Made by a program: the position numbers and the translations under genes. A DNA stretch of 64,000 nucleotides, taken from positions 186,001 to 250,000 of the forward strand of contig QGGY01000003.1 of assembly GCA_003148945.1 (NCBI GenBank). The letters are read 5' to 3'. This DNA is from Murimonas intestini. Its GTDB lineage: Bacteria; Bacillota; Clostridia; Lachnospirales; Lachnospiraceae. How positions within the stretch are numbered: the first letter of the stretch is position 1; each line of letters opens with the position of its first letter. Shown here piece by piece: positions 32,039 to 40,401 of this stretch. The notes below the pieces were generated by a model, which saw only the letters and a list, made by a program, of their open reading frames with translations, did not search any database and had not been told where the DNA came from.

Positions 32039-33448
32039 ATGTATAAAGAGCAGATCGATGCGTATATTGACGGTCACCGGGAGGAGATGCTGGAGGACCT
32101 TAAGACTCTGGTCAGAATTGACAGCCAGAGAGGTAAGAGCCAGGAGGGGATGCCTTTTGGTGAAGGTCCGGCGAAGGCATTGGCGGCAGCGCAGGCGATG
32201 ATGGATAAATATGGGTTTAAGACCAGAAATTATGATAACTATGTGGTGACAGGAGATTTCAATGAGAAGGAAAAGCAGCTGGATATCCTGGCGCATCTGG
32301 ATGTGGTGCCCGTGACAGAGGACTGGACAGTGACTCAGCCTTTTGATCCTCTGGTCAGGGATGGCAGAATATACGGCCGCGGGACTGCAGATGACAAAGG
32401 ACCTGCTATTGCCGCACTCTATGCCATGAGAGCCATCAGGGAACTGGGAGTTCCGATGGAAAAAAATGTGAGGCTGATATTGGGATCAGATGAAGAATGC
32501 GGCTCCTCTGACCTGAGACATTATTACAGCATAGAAGAGGAAGCTCCTATGAGCTTTACCCCGGATGCGGATTTTCCTCTGATCAATATTGAAAAAGCGC
32601 AGCTTCAGAGACCGTTTCTGGCTGTATTTAAGGCTGACGGAGCACTTCCCCGCATCCTCCAGATAAAAGGGGGAAGCAAAGTGAATGTGGTGCCGGGGAA
32701 AGCGCATGCTATTGTGGAAGGCATGGAGACGGCTGTTTTACAGGAGGCAGCCAAGACAGTGGAGGATGAGACTGGCATTGTCTTTGATATCCGCTGTGAG
32801 GAGAAAGCTACCTGGATAGAGGCTAAAGGGAACTCAGGACATGCATCTACGCCGGAAGTGGGAAATAATGCACTGACTGGTCTCTTAATGCTACTGTCCA
32901 GGCTGCCGTTTGCGCCAAGTGACGGTTTTGATAAGGTAAAGGCTGTGGCTGAGATGTTCCCGCACAATGATTATAACGGCAAAGCCCTGGGGGTGGATAT
33001 GGAGGACGAGGAATCAGGCAGTCTGACTATGAACCTGGGTATATTCGAATACTCACCGGAGAGATTGAGCGGACATTTTGACAGCCGCGCCCCGTTATGC
33101 GCTACAGATGAGAATCTGACTGAGGTGATCAGGCAGAAGATGCTGGGATACGGCATAGTGATGGAGGCAGGAAAGTTGGTTCCGGCACATCATGTGCCGG
33201 CTGATTCTGAATTTGTGCGCACTCTGCTGGGAAGCTATGAACTGTATACGGGAAAGAAGGACAGCAGGCCTCTGGCCATCGGCGGCGGGACATACGTACA
33301 TGAACTTGAGAGAGGCGTTGCGTTCGGGTGTATGGAGCCAGGCGTTGACAACCATATGCATGGAGATGATGAATTTATGGAAATTGATACACTGCTGACA
33401 AGTGCAAAGATTTTTGCGGATTCGATCGTTAAGCTTTGTACAAAATAA
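32039..33448 (+). CDS. pepV: M20-family dipeptidase (PepV/Sapep type)
   Basis: 469 residues. M20 metal ligands are in order: HLDVVP (H86, D88), GRGTADDKGP (D118, D119) and SDEECGSSD (E152, E153). The long lid domain (about 185-380) and the C-terminal GGGTYVHELERGVAFGCMEPGVDNHMHGDDE with ligand His are typical of PepV/Sapep dipeptidases, which cleave dipeptides with a free N terminus in the cytoplasm using two zinc ions. A single-gene unit with AGGAGG upstream, a good promoter and a strong terminator. It lies next to a peptide/nickel-type ABC transporter, perhaps to use imported dipeptides. Confidence 0.88.
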   Translation: MYKEQIDAYIDGHREEMLEDLKTLVRIDSQRGKSQEGMPFGEGPAKALAAAQAMMDKYGFKTRNYDNYVVTGDFNEKEKQLDILAHLDVVPVTEDWTVTQPFDPLVRDGRIYGRGTADDKGPAIAALYAMRAIRELGVPMEKNVRLILGSDEECGSSDLRHYYSIEEEAPMSFTPDADFPLINIEKAQLQRPFLAVFKADGALPRILQIKGGSKVNVVPGKAHAIVEGMETAVLQEAAKTVEDETGIVFDIRCEEKATWIEAKGNSGHASTPEVGNNALTGLLMLLSRLPFAPSDGFDKVKAVAEMFPHNDYNGKALGVDMEDEESGSLTMNLGIFEYSPERLSGHFDSRAPLCATDENLTEVIRQKMLGYGIVMEAGKLVPAHHVPADSEFVRTLLGSYELYTGKKDSRPLAIGGGTYVHELERGVAFGCMEPGVDNHMHGDDEFMEIDTLLTSAKIFADSIVKLCTK

Positions 33449-33472
33449 AACACAGAAATTGTTAAAAAAATA

Positions 33473-33502
33473 ACCCCCACATGGGCTTGTGGGGGTCTTT
33501 TT
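33473..33502 (+). terminator. Strong intrinsic terminator after pepV
   Basis: ACCCCCACA pairs perfectly with TGTGGGGGT, followed by CTTTTTG. Confidence 0.92.
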
Positions 33503-33569
33503 GTGCTGTTATACTGTCATCATGATAATACTTCGAAGTGTCAAACAAAACAGAAAGAGAGAGGACAGA

Positions 33570-35186
33570 ATGAAAAATAAATTATTCAGAACACTTACGG
33601 CCTTTTGTATGGCAGGAGTTTTATTTGCAGCCTGTGGAAATTCTATCGTGAGCCGTGCAGCAGAAGATACAGAAAATTCGGCAGCAGACCAGAAGGATTC
33701 TGTAGTTGTCACTATGCCGACTACTTCCGAACCGGAATCAGGATTTGATCCAGCATACGGCTGGGGGGCAGGAGAGCATGTGCATGAGCCGCTGATCCAG
33801 AGTACTCTGACAGTAACTACAGCTGACTTAAAGATCGCCAATGACCTGGCTACAGAATATTCTGTCAGTGAGGACGGCCTTACATGGACAGTTAAGATCA
33901 GGGATGATGTAAAGTTCACGGATGGTGAGCCTCTTACAGCTGAGGATGTGGCATTTACATATAATGATGTAAAAGAAAAAAGTACGGTCAATGATTTCAC
34001 TATGCTGAAAGAGGCAAAGGTCATTGATGAAACTACAGTTGAGTTTGATATGGAAACTCCGTTCTCTATCTGGCCATATACAATGGCGATCGTGGGAATC
34101 GTGCCGGAGCATGCATATGATGAGAATTACGGACAGAATCCGGTTGGTTCAGGACGCTATATCCTGAAACAGTGGGATAAAGGGCAGCAGGTCATATTTG
34201 AAGCGAATCCTGATTATTATGGAGAGGCGCCTAAAATCAAAAAGGTAACTGTACTGTTTATGGAAGAGGAGGCAGCCCTTGCAGCAGCTCAGGCAGGTCA
34301 GGTGGATGTGGCCCACACAGCAGCTTCCTACTCAGATATGAGTGTGGACGGATACAGGCTTGAGTCAGTTGCCAGCGTGGACAACAGAGGCTTCAATCTT
34401 CCCACGACAGCACCCGAAGAGAAGGACGGTATCGTCTACGGCAATGAAGTGCTGCAGGATGTGGCAGTCAGAAGGGCGATCAATATCGGCCTGGACAGGG
34501 AAGAGATGATCGAGAATGTCCTGAATGGATATGGAACTCCGGCTTACAGTGTTTGTGATAAGATGCCATGGTATAACAATGAGGCAGAGACAGCCTATGA
34601 CCTGGAAGGAGCTAAAAAGCTCCTGGATGATGCAGGATGGGTAGAAGGAAGCGACGGAGTACGTGAAAGAGACGGCGTAAAGGCTGCTTTCAAGCTTATG
34701 TTTAACCCGGAAGATTCTGTACGCCAGGCACTGGCTGAGGATGTAAAGAACCAGCTAAAGGAACTGGGAATCCAGGTGACGACAGAAGGAGCCGGATGGG
34801 ATGTGGCATATGACAATGCCCAGTCACAGCCGCTCATGTGGGGATGGGGTGCCCATACGCCTATGGAGCTGTACAATATTTATCACACCATAAAGGATAC
34901 AGGGACAGCGCAGTATTCCCCGTATGCAAATGAGACAGTTGACAAATACATGGATGAAGCACTCAGAGCAGATGATCTGGATAAGTCTTATGAACTGTGG
35001 CAGAAGGCACAGTGGGACGGGACAACAGGAGTGACACAGGAAGGAGATATTCCCTGGATCTGGCTGTGTAATGTAGACCATCTCTATTTTATCAGAGACG
35101 GGCTGAGCATAGGAGAACAGAAGATACATCCGCATGGCCACGGCTGGTCGATTGTAAACAACGTGGACCAGTGGAGCTGGGAATAA
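33570..35186 (+). CDS. Peptide/nickel ABC transporter substrate-binding lipoprotein (family 5)
   Basis: 538 residues from the ATG at 33570, preceded by AGAGAGG; a longer frame would run back into the terminator. The signal ends at a lipobox FAAC with Cys22. The mature protein is a family 5 extracellular binding protein (DppA/NikA/OppA class): DLATEYSVSEDGLTWTVKIRDDVKFTDGEPLTAEDV and ILKQWDKGQQVIFEANPDYYG. A His-rich stretch HPHGHGW lies near the C terminus. The substrate may be a short peptide or metal complex. It heads a five-gene operon with two permeases and two ATPases. Confidence 0.88.
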   Translation: MKNKLFRTLTAFCMAGVLFAACGNSIVSRAAEDTENSAADQKDSVVVTMPTTSEPESGFDPAYGWGAGEHVHEPLIQSTLTVTTADLKIANDLATEYSVSEDGLTWTVKIRDDVKFTDGEPLTAEDVAFTYNDVKEKSTVNDFTMLKEAKVIDETTVEFDMETPFSIWPYTMAIVGIVPEHAYDENYGQNPVGSGRYILKQWDKGQQVIFEANPDYYGEAPKIKKVTVLFMEEEAALAAAQAGQVDVAHTAASYSDMSVDGYRLESVASVDNRGFNLPTTAPEEKDGIVYGNEVLQDVAVRRAINIGLDREEMIENVLNGYGTPAYSVCDKMPWYNNEAETAYDLEGAKKLLDDAGWVEGSDGVRERDGVKAAFKLMFNPEDSVRQALAEDVKNQLKELGIQVTTEGAGWDVAYDNAQSQPLMWGWGAHTPMELYNIYHTIKDTGTAQYSPYANETVDKYMDEALRADDLDKSYELWQKAQWDGTTGVTQEGDIPWIWLCNVDHLYFIRDGLSIGEQKIHPHGHGWSIVNNVDQWSWE

Positions 35187-35196
35187 AAGGCTTGAA

Positions 35197-36189
35197 TTGA
35201 AGAAGAACTGTTTATTTATAGGAAAGAATCTAATAAGGATGATTTTATTAGTCATCGGAGTGAGTATTGCAGCGTTCCTGCTGATCTCAGCCTCCCCCAT
35301 TGACCCTCTGCAGGCCAATGTGGGGCAGGCTGCCCTTGGCAGCATGAGCCAGGAGCAGATAGAGAAGCTTCAGGAATACTGGGGCGTTGGTCAGCCGCCC
35401 ATGGAAAGGTATCTGGCCTGGGCCGGGGATTTTATAAGAGGAGATATGGGAACTTCCCTGCTTTACAGACAGAGCGTGTCGGCTGTGATCGCTGTAAAGC
35501 TTGGAAATTCCCTGTTTTTGATGATAACAGCCTGGATACTCTCAGGGTTCTTCGGTCTGGTCCTGGGAATTATCTCAGGGATGAACGAAGGTAAATTTGT
35601 GGATAAGGCTGTGAAGGGATATTGTCTTGTCATCGCCAGTACCCCTGCATTCTGGCTGGCCCTTCTGCTGCTGATGATCTTCGGAGTCTGGCTGAAGGTG
35701 CTGCCTATAGGTTTAAGTGTTCCCATTGGAGTAGAGGCAAGCGGTGTCACTTTTATGGACAGGCTGAGGCATGCCATACTTCCGGCCGTAACATTAAGCA
35801 TCACGGGAGTATCAAATATTGCGCTGCATACAAGAGAAAAAATGATCGATGTGATGGAAAGCGAATACGTGCTGTTTGCCAGAGCTCGGGGGGAGAGCAG
35901 ATGGAGCATATTGAAAAACCATGGTCTGCGGAATATCCTTCTGCCGGCTATGACTCTGCAGTTCGCCTCCATAAGTGAGATATTCGGCGGATCGGTGCTG
36001 GTGGAACAGGTATTTTCCTATCCTGGTCTCGGACAGGCGGCAGTTACGGCAGGTCTTGGCAGCGATGTGCCCCTTCTTATGGCTATAACGATAATAAGCG
36101 CGCTCTTTGTATTTGGAGGAAATTTCATTGCAAATGTGCTCTATGGTATTGTCGATCCGCGCATCCGGAAGGGGGCAAAAGAGAGATGA
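35197..36189 (+). CDS. Peptide/nickel ABC permease (DppB type)
   Basis: 330 residues with TTG start at 35197 (MKKNCLFIGKNLIRMILLVIGVS), preceded by AAAAGG. Six membrane helices with the BPD_transp_1 region, including the permease motif ARARGESRWSILKNHGLRNILLPAMT. N-terminal helix plus large loop is the DppB/NikB layout. It overlaps the next permease by 4 bases. Confidence 0.9.
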   Translation: MKKNCLFIGKNLIRMILLVIGVSIAAFLLISASPIDPLQANVGQAALGSMSQEQIEKLQEYWGVGQPPMERYLAWAGDFIRGDMGTSLLYRQSVSAVIAVKLGNSLFLMITAWILSGFFGLVLGIISGMNEGKFVDKAVKGYCLVIASTPAFWLALLLLMIFGVWLKVLPIGLSVPIGVEASGVTFMDRLRHAILPAVTLSITGVSNIALHTREKMIDVMESEYVLFARARGESRWSILKNHGLRNILLPAMTLQFASISEIFGGSVLVEQVFSYPGLGQAAVTAGLGSDVPLLMAITIISALFVFGGNFIANVLYGIVDPRIRKGAKER

Positions 36190-37001
36190 ACCAGAGAAAG
36201 AAAACGATAATTTATTTTACGGCGGCAGTTATATTTCTTGCAGCCGTGGCAATAGGAGGGCTCTTCTGCAAAGAGGCTGCCCAGGCGACAGATTTTTCGC
36301 AGAAGAACCTTCTGCCCGGCCTTTCCCATCCGTTCGGAACTGACTGGCTGGGGCGAGACATGTTTGTAAGGACAATAAGGGGGCTGTCATTAAGTATCCT
36401 GATCGGCCTGGCGGCAGCTACAGTCAGTGCGTTTGCAGCTCTGATTCTGGGCATCGCATCAGCTACGCTGGGAAAAGGCGTGGATGCAGTCATAACCTGG
36501 ATCATTGACCTTGTCATGGGGATACCGCATATCCTGCTCCTGCTCCTCATATCAGTGGCACTTGGAAAAGGACTGACAGGAGTCGTGGTGGGTGTGGCGC
36601 TCACACACTGGACTTCACTGGCCAGGGTGATCCGCGGTGAAGTGATGCAGCTTCGTGAGAGCCAGTACATCAAAATTGCAGAAAAGCTGGGACATGGCAA
36701 ACTGCATATTGCAGTGAAGCATATGCTGCCTCATCTTGTACCCCAGTTTCTGGTGGGACTGATCCTGCTTTTCCCTCATGCGATCCTGCATGAATCAAGC
36801 ATAACCTTCCTGGGATTTGGGCTGAGTTCTGAGCAGCCGGCCATAGGGATCATATTGTCAGAGAGCATGAAATATCTTGTTACCGGGAAATGGTGGCTTG
36901 CGCTGTTCCCGGGACTGATGCTGGTACTTACAGTAATATTATTTGACGTAGCCGGTGAGAGCCTGAGAAAGCTGATCGATCCGGGCAGCGCCCACAAGTA
37001 A
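36186..37001 (+). CDS. Peptide/nickel ABC permease (DppC type)
   Basis: 271 residues, about six helices. LGRDMFVRTIRGLSLSILIGL near the N terminus and the loop LRESQYIKIAEKLGHGKLHIAVKHMLPHLVP are conserved in DppC/NikC permeases. Overlaps the previous gene by ATGA; 17 bases before the first ATPase. Confidence 0.9.
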   Translation: MNQRKKTIIYFTAAVIFLAAVAIGGLFCKEAAQATDFSQKNLLPGLSHPFGTDWLGRDMFVRTIRGLSLSILIGLAAATVSAFAALILGIASATLGKGVDAVITWIIDLVMGIPHILLLLLISVALGKGLTGVVVGVALTHWTSLARVIRGEVMQLRESQYIKIAEKLGHGKLHIAVKHMLPHLVPQFLVGLILLFPHAILHESSITFLGFGLSSEQPAIGIILSESMKYLVTGKWWLALFPGLMLVLTVILFDVAGESLRKLIDPGSAHK

Positions 37002-37018
37002 GAAAGGAGAGGAAAAGG

Positions 37019-37978
37019 ATGAAGAATGGCAGAAAGACCATATTGGAGATAAAGAATATGTCCATTTCCTTTAAACAGTACGCTGAAAAAAAGGGTACAA
37101 AGCAAATAGACCTGCCTGTAATACGTGATCTATCAGTTACAATTAAAGAAGGTGAGATGGTTGCAGTAGTAGGCTCCAGCGGTTCAGGGAAGAGCCTGCT
37201 GGCTCATGGTGTGCTGGGGCTTCTGCCCTATAATGGAAAGATGGAGGGGAAAATATCCTACTGCGGAAAGCCCCTTACCCCTAAAAAGGTTGAAAAGCTG
37301 AGAGGGAATGAGATCGTGCTTGTCCCACAGAGCGTGTCTTATCTGGATCCTCTTATGAAAGTGGGAGCGCAGGTGAGGGGCGGCAGAAAGGATGCGGCTG
37401 CAAAGGAGAGGTCACGGGAACTGTTCAGACGGTATGGGCTGGAGGAGTCTGTGGAAGACCTCTACCCCTTTGAACTCTCAGGAGGTATGGCCAGAAGGGT
37501 GCTGATATGTACAGCACTTATGAAAAATCCAAAGCTGGTGATCGCGGATGAGCCGACTCCGGGACTTCATCTGGAGGCAGCAAGGCAGACACTTTCTGAT
37601 TTCAGGGCAATAGCTGATCAGGGAGCGGGGGTACTTTTGATCACCCATGATCTGGAACTGGCTATGGAGGTGGCAGACAGGATCGTGGTATTCTATGCCG
37701 GCACAACTATAGAAGAGGCATCCGCTGATGATTTCAGGCAGGAAGATACGCTGAGGCATCCATATTCCAGGGCGCTGCACCGTGCTATCCCCCAGAATGG
37801 TTTTGGATATATCGAGGGGACGCAGCCATATGTGAAGGATATGCCGGAGGGATGTCCGTTTGGCCCAAGGTGCGAGGGATTCTGTGAGGAATGCCAAAAA
37901 GATATCCCATGGGTGAAATCCGGGAATGGATACGTGAGGTGTATAGGAAGCCTGGAAGCGGGGAGGATGCGGGCATGA
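37019..37978 (+). CDS. Peptide/nickel ABC ATPase 1 (DppD type)
   Basis: 319 residues. Walker A GSSGSGKS (52-59), signature LSGGMARRV, Walker B LVIADEPTPGLH and switch His in LITHDLELA are intact. The C-terminal extension with CPFGPRCEGFCEECQ is the usual oligopeptide/dipeptide ATPase tail. AGGAGAGG lies upstream. It overlaps the next ATPase gene by 4 bases. Confidence 0.93.
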   Translation: MKNGRKTILEIKNMSISFKQYAEKKGTKQIDLPVIRDLSVTIKEGEMVAVVGSSGSGKSLLAHGVLGLLPYNGKMEGKISYCGKPLTPKKVEKLRGNEIVLVPQSVSYLDPLMKVGAQVRGGRKDAAAKERSRELFRRYGLEESVEDLYPFELSGGMARRVLICTALMKNPKLVIADEPTPGLHLEAARQTLSDFRAIADQGAGVLLITHDLELAMEVADRIVVFYAGTTIEEASADDFRQEDTLRHPYSRALHRAIPQNGFGYIEGTQPYVKDMPEGCPFGPRCEGFCEECQKDIPWVKSGNGYVRCIGSLEAGRMRA

Positions 37979-38580
37979 TACTCACAGCGAAAGACATCTC
38001 CTTTAGATACAGCAAAAAAGACAGGGAGATCCTGAGCGGATTCAGCCTTGAGGTGAGCCAGGAGGAAGTTGTGGGGCTGGTGGCCCCCAGCGGATTCGGG
38101 AAGACCACACTGTGCAAGATACTGGCCGGTTACCAGAAGCCTGACAGAGGTGAAGTGCTTCTGGACGGTAAGCCGCTGTCAGGGATAAAGGGGCCCTGCC
38201 CGGTGCAGATGATCTGGCAGCACCCTGAACAGTCTGTAAATCCCAGACTGCGTATGCGGGAGGTCATCCTGGAGGGTGACAATATAGGACAGGATATCAT
38301 AAAAGGCCTGGGAATAGAAGAGGACTGGATGAACCGTTATCCGGCTGAGCTTTCAGGCGGAGAGCTGCAGAGGTTTTGTATTGCCAGAGCTTTGGGGAAA
38401 AGTACTGGATTTCTGCTGGCCGATGAGATCAGCACTATGCTGGATCTTATCACACAGAGCCAGATCTGGCATTTTCTGCTGGAAGAGACAAGAAGGCGGC
38501 ACATCGGGCTGATAGCAGTGAGCCACAGCAGTGCGCTGCTGGATGAGATATGCACGCGAAAGATAGAACTGCAGCGCTAA
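37975..38580 (+). CDS. Peptide/nickel ABC ATPase 2 (short DppF type)
   Basis: 201 residues from the ATG at 37975 (MILTAKDISFRYS), translationally coupled to ATPase 1. Walker A APSGFGKTT, signature LSGGELQRFCIARAL, Walker B FLLADEIS, and switch His in AVSHSSALL. It is about 60-110 residues shorter than classic DppF and lacks the C-terminal peptide-ATPase extension, resembling NikE-type ATPases. That supports a metal or small-complex substrate slightly more than an oligopeptide. The operon ends at a palindrome and terminator. Confidence 0.9.
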   Translation: MILTAKDISFRYSKKDREILSGFSLEVSQEEVVGLVAPSGFGKTTLCKILAGYQKPDRGEVLLDGKPLSGIKGPCPVQMIWQHPEQSVNPRLRMREVILEGDNIGQDIIKGLGIEEDWMNRYPAELSGGELQRFCIARALGKSTGFLLADEISTMLDLITQSQIWHFLLEETRRRHIGLIAVSHSSALLDEICTRKIELQR

Positions 38581-38600
38581 AATGCTGTTAACAGCATTTT
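38579..38600. repeat. Perfect 22-bp palindrome at the operon end
   Basis: AAAATGCTGTT and its exact reverse complement are joined at the centre, overlapping the last base of the stop codon. It can form a hairpin with a T-rich end and may be a first terminator ahead of the stronger one. Confidence 0.7.
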
Positions 38601-38610
38601 GTGTGCATGA

Positions 38611-38639
38611 AAAAGGGGAGGCATTTTGCCTCCCCTTTT
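38611..38639. terminator. Strong bidirectional terminator
   Basis: AAAAGGGGAGGC pairs perfectly with GCCTCCCCTTTT across a 5-base loop. It serves both the plus-strand ABC operon and the minus-strand DUF4358 gene. Confidence 0.92.
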
Positions 38640-38664
38640 CAGCATCCACATTTAATATATCTGC

Positions 38665-39138
38665 CTAAAATCCATATTTGCTTAAAATCTCTTCCGCTTT
38701 ATCATTGTCATCTGAGACACATAACACAGCGTAGTTGCCGGATGTCTTGATGATTGCCTTTTCGAGTCTGGAAGCTTCAGGGGCATTGTAAGTTTCATAC
38801 AAGCTCTTCTGGCTGTCAGTCCGCTGTTTTAAAAGGGTCTCTGTTTCCTTTACATAATCGGGATTCTTGCACTTGATGACAGCCACTTCGCAGGCTGTAG
38901 CTGCTGAACTAAAATAAGCGGCGCTATCTTCCACTTCATTCATATCAAGGAAATATGTAGCGGCCAGGAAATCTGCAGTTGATTTTGTAAGAGTATCACT
39001 GGTGATTGTTTCACTGACCAGCTCTTTTGCAATATCATCCGCAGCTGCAGTAACTTCTTTTGGCTCACCCTTTCCACAGGCAGCCAGGGCCGCAGTCATC
39101 ATGACCACCATTAAACATAAGCATAGTAAACGTTTCAT
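38665..39138 (-). CDS. DUF4358 lipoprotein
   Basis: 157 residues. The signal peptide ends in lipobox LAAC with Cys21, so it is tethered to the outer face of the membrane. The rest is a small alpha/beta domain of the DUF4358 type, frequent in Lachnospiraceae next to SGNH and MBOAT genes. It is in the same orientation as the SGNH gene upstream, and across the divergent promoter from the MBOAT-DHHW pair. Function unknown; the context points to polysaccharide O-acetylation. Confidence 0.75.
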   Translation of the reverse strand: MKRLLCLCLMVVMMTAALAACGKGEPKEVTAAADDIAKELVSETITSDTLTKSTADFLAATYFLDMNEVEDSAAYFSSAATACEVAVIKCKNPDYVKETETLLKQRTDSQKSLYETYNAPEASRLEKAIIKTSGNYAVLCVSDDNDKAEEILSKYGF

Positions 39139-39258
39139 AAAACTTTCTCCTTTAGTTTCTTAAATAGTATTTTTGTGTAGCGCAATTTTATGATATCTGC
39201 AGTGTACAGCACAGCGGAGGCTAAAGCACAGGCATATAGCAGCCGCTAAAGCAGGTAA

Positions 39259-40251
39259 CTAAGCAGAGGTATCTGAATTTGTCTGGCTTTCTTCAGTCGT
39301 GCCAGTCTCCTGTGAAGTATCATTCTGTCCTTCTTCAGGAGCGTCTGTACCCTGTGTGGACTCTGAATCTGTATCACTGCCGAAAGATACGTAATGATCC
39401 CGCAGGTAGTCAAGCCACATCTGGCAGTATCTGTCATAGAGGTGCACGCCGTCTATGGAAGCTCCAGGAAGGAGTGAACCGCTGCCGTCATCAAATATTT
39501 CGTTGAGGTCCAGGAAGTAATAACCGTTTTCTTCACATATGTTCAAAATATGTTTATTGATCTCCCGGACGTTATCATTGTTGACATAATCACCTGTTGT
39601 CACGAGAGCTTCTTCCACATATATGACATCCATCACATAGATGATGGCGTTTGGCTGAATAAGCTGTATTGTCTCAAGGACAGATTTGTATTGCTTTTCA
39701 AATTCATTAAAATCATAAAAGCCCAGCTCATTAGTGCCCAGCATAATATAGACTTTGCTGTAAGGAGCAGTCTGAAGCGCATCGTAGACTGTCACCATTC
39801 CATTCTCTGTCGCTATAAATGGTTTTGTACCGATGGTTTCCACATCCATGCCGACACCTGTCAGGAATGTGCCTGTGGTGATACCTGACTGTGCTCTGAA
39901 GCCTTCAACTCGTGAATCACCGATGAATACTGCATCTGAGAAATAAGAATCATCCACAGGAGTACTCTGCTTTGGAACTAAGGCGCTGCTCACCGTCTGG
40001 GGAGCTTCAGTCTGCCTTTCAGTAGGAGGCTCAGTCTGCGCGGATGTCTCGGTCTGGGGGGCCTCGGTCTCTTCCTCCGCACCCTCAAGGGCCTCATTCA
40101 GCTGGTTTTCCAGCTGCTTCTTAACCCCTTCTTTTGAAAACATGTTGATTAATAAGCGCCCTTCAAAAACGATTAATACAACAATGATCAGAATCAATAT
40201 ATTTAAAAAACGGCCCGAATCTGGTCGTTTCCGTTTTGTCTTATGTGCCAT
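39259..40251 (-). CDS. Membrane-anchored SGNH/GDSL esterase
   Basis: 330 residues. One N-terminal helix (about 15-36) anchors it, followed by a Glu/Thr-rich linker (about 50-95) and an SGNH hydrolase domain: FIGDSRVEGF (Ser nucleophile), LGTNELGF (Asn) and DGVHL (Asp and His). The C-terminal tail is Ser/Thr/Asp/Glu-rich and low in complexity. It sits outside the cell and probably adds or removes acetyl groups on a glycan. Next to an MBOAT acyltransferase gene, it matches the acetylation clusters of this bacterial family. Confidence 0.85.
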   Translation of the reverse strand: MAHKTKRKRPDSGRFLNILILIIVVLIVFEGRLLINMFSKEGVKKQLENQLNEALEGAEEETEAPQTETSAQTEPPTERQTEAPQTVSSALVPKQSTPVDDSYFSDAVFIGDSRVEGFRAQSGITTGTFLTGVGMDVETIGTKPFIATENGMVTVYDALQTAPYSKVYIMLGTNELGFYDFNEFEKQYKSVLETIQLIQPNAIIYVMDVIYVEEALVTTGDYVNNDNVREINKHILNICEENGYYFLDLNEIFDDGSGSLLPGASIDGVHLYDRYCQMWLDYLRDHYVSFGSDTDSESTQGTDAPEEGQNDTSQETGTTEESQTNSDTSA

Positions 40252-40293
40252 GAATTCTCCCCTGAAAAAATAAATTGTCTTTTATCCTTCTCT

Positions 40294-40321
40294 ATTATAT
40301 AATAAACCAGGTAATTGTAAA
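40294..40321 (-). promoter_or_regulatory. Predicted promoter of the SGNH-DUF4358 unit
   Basis: On the minus strand TTTACA and TATAAT are 16 bases apart, about 45 bases before the SGNH start codon. Confidence 0.6.
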
Positions 40322-40360
40322 TAGTTTTTTTGAAAAGTAATGAAAACTTAAAAAATGAAC

Positions 40361-40374
40361 CCTATTTAAATAGG
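40361..40374. promoter_or_regulatory. Perfect palindrome between divergent acetylation genes
   Basis: CCTATTTAAATAGG reads the same on both strands and lies 28 bases before the MBOAT start codon. It is a candidate operator controlling the divergent units; no regulator gene is adjacent. Confidence 0.4.
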
Positions 40375-40401
40375 AAAAAATAGAAAAACGGAGTTAAGAA
40401 T

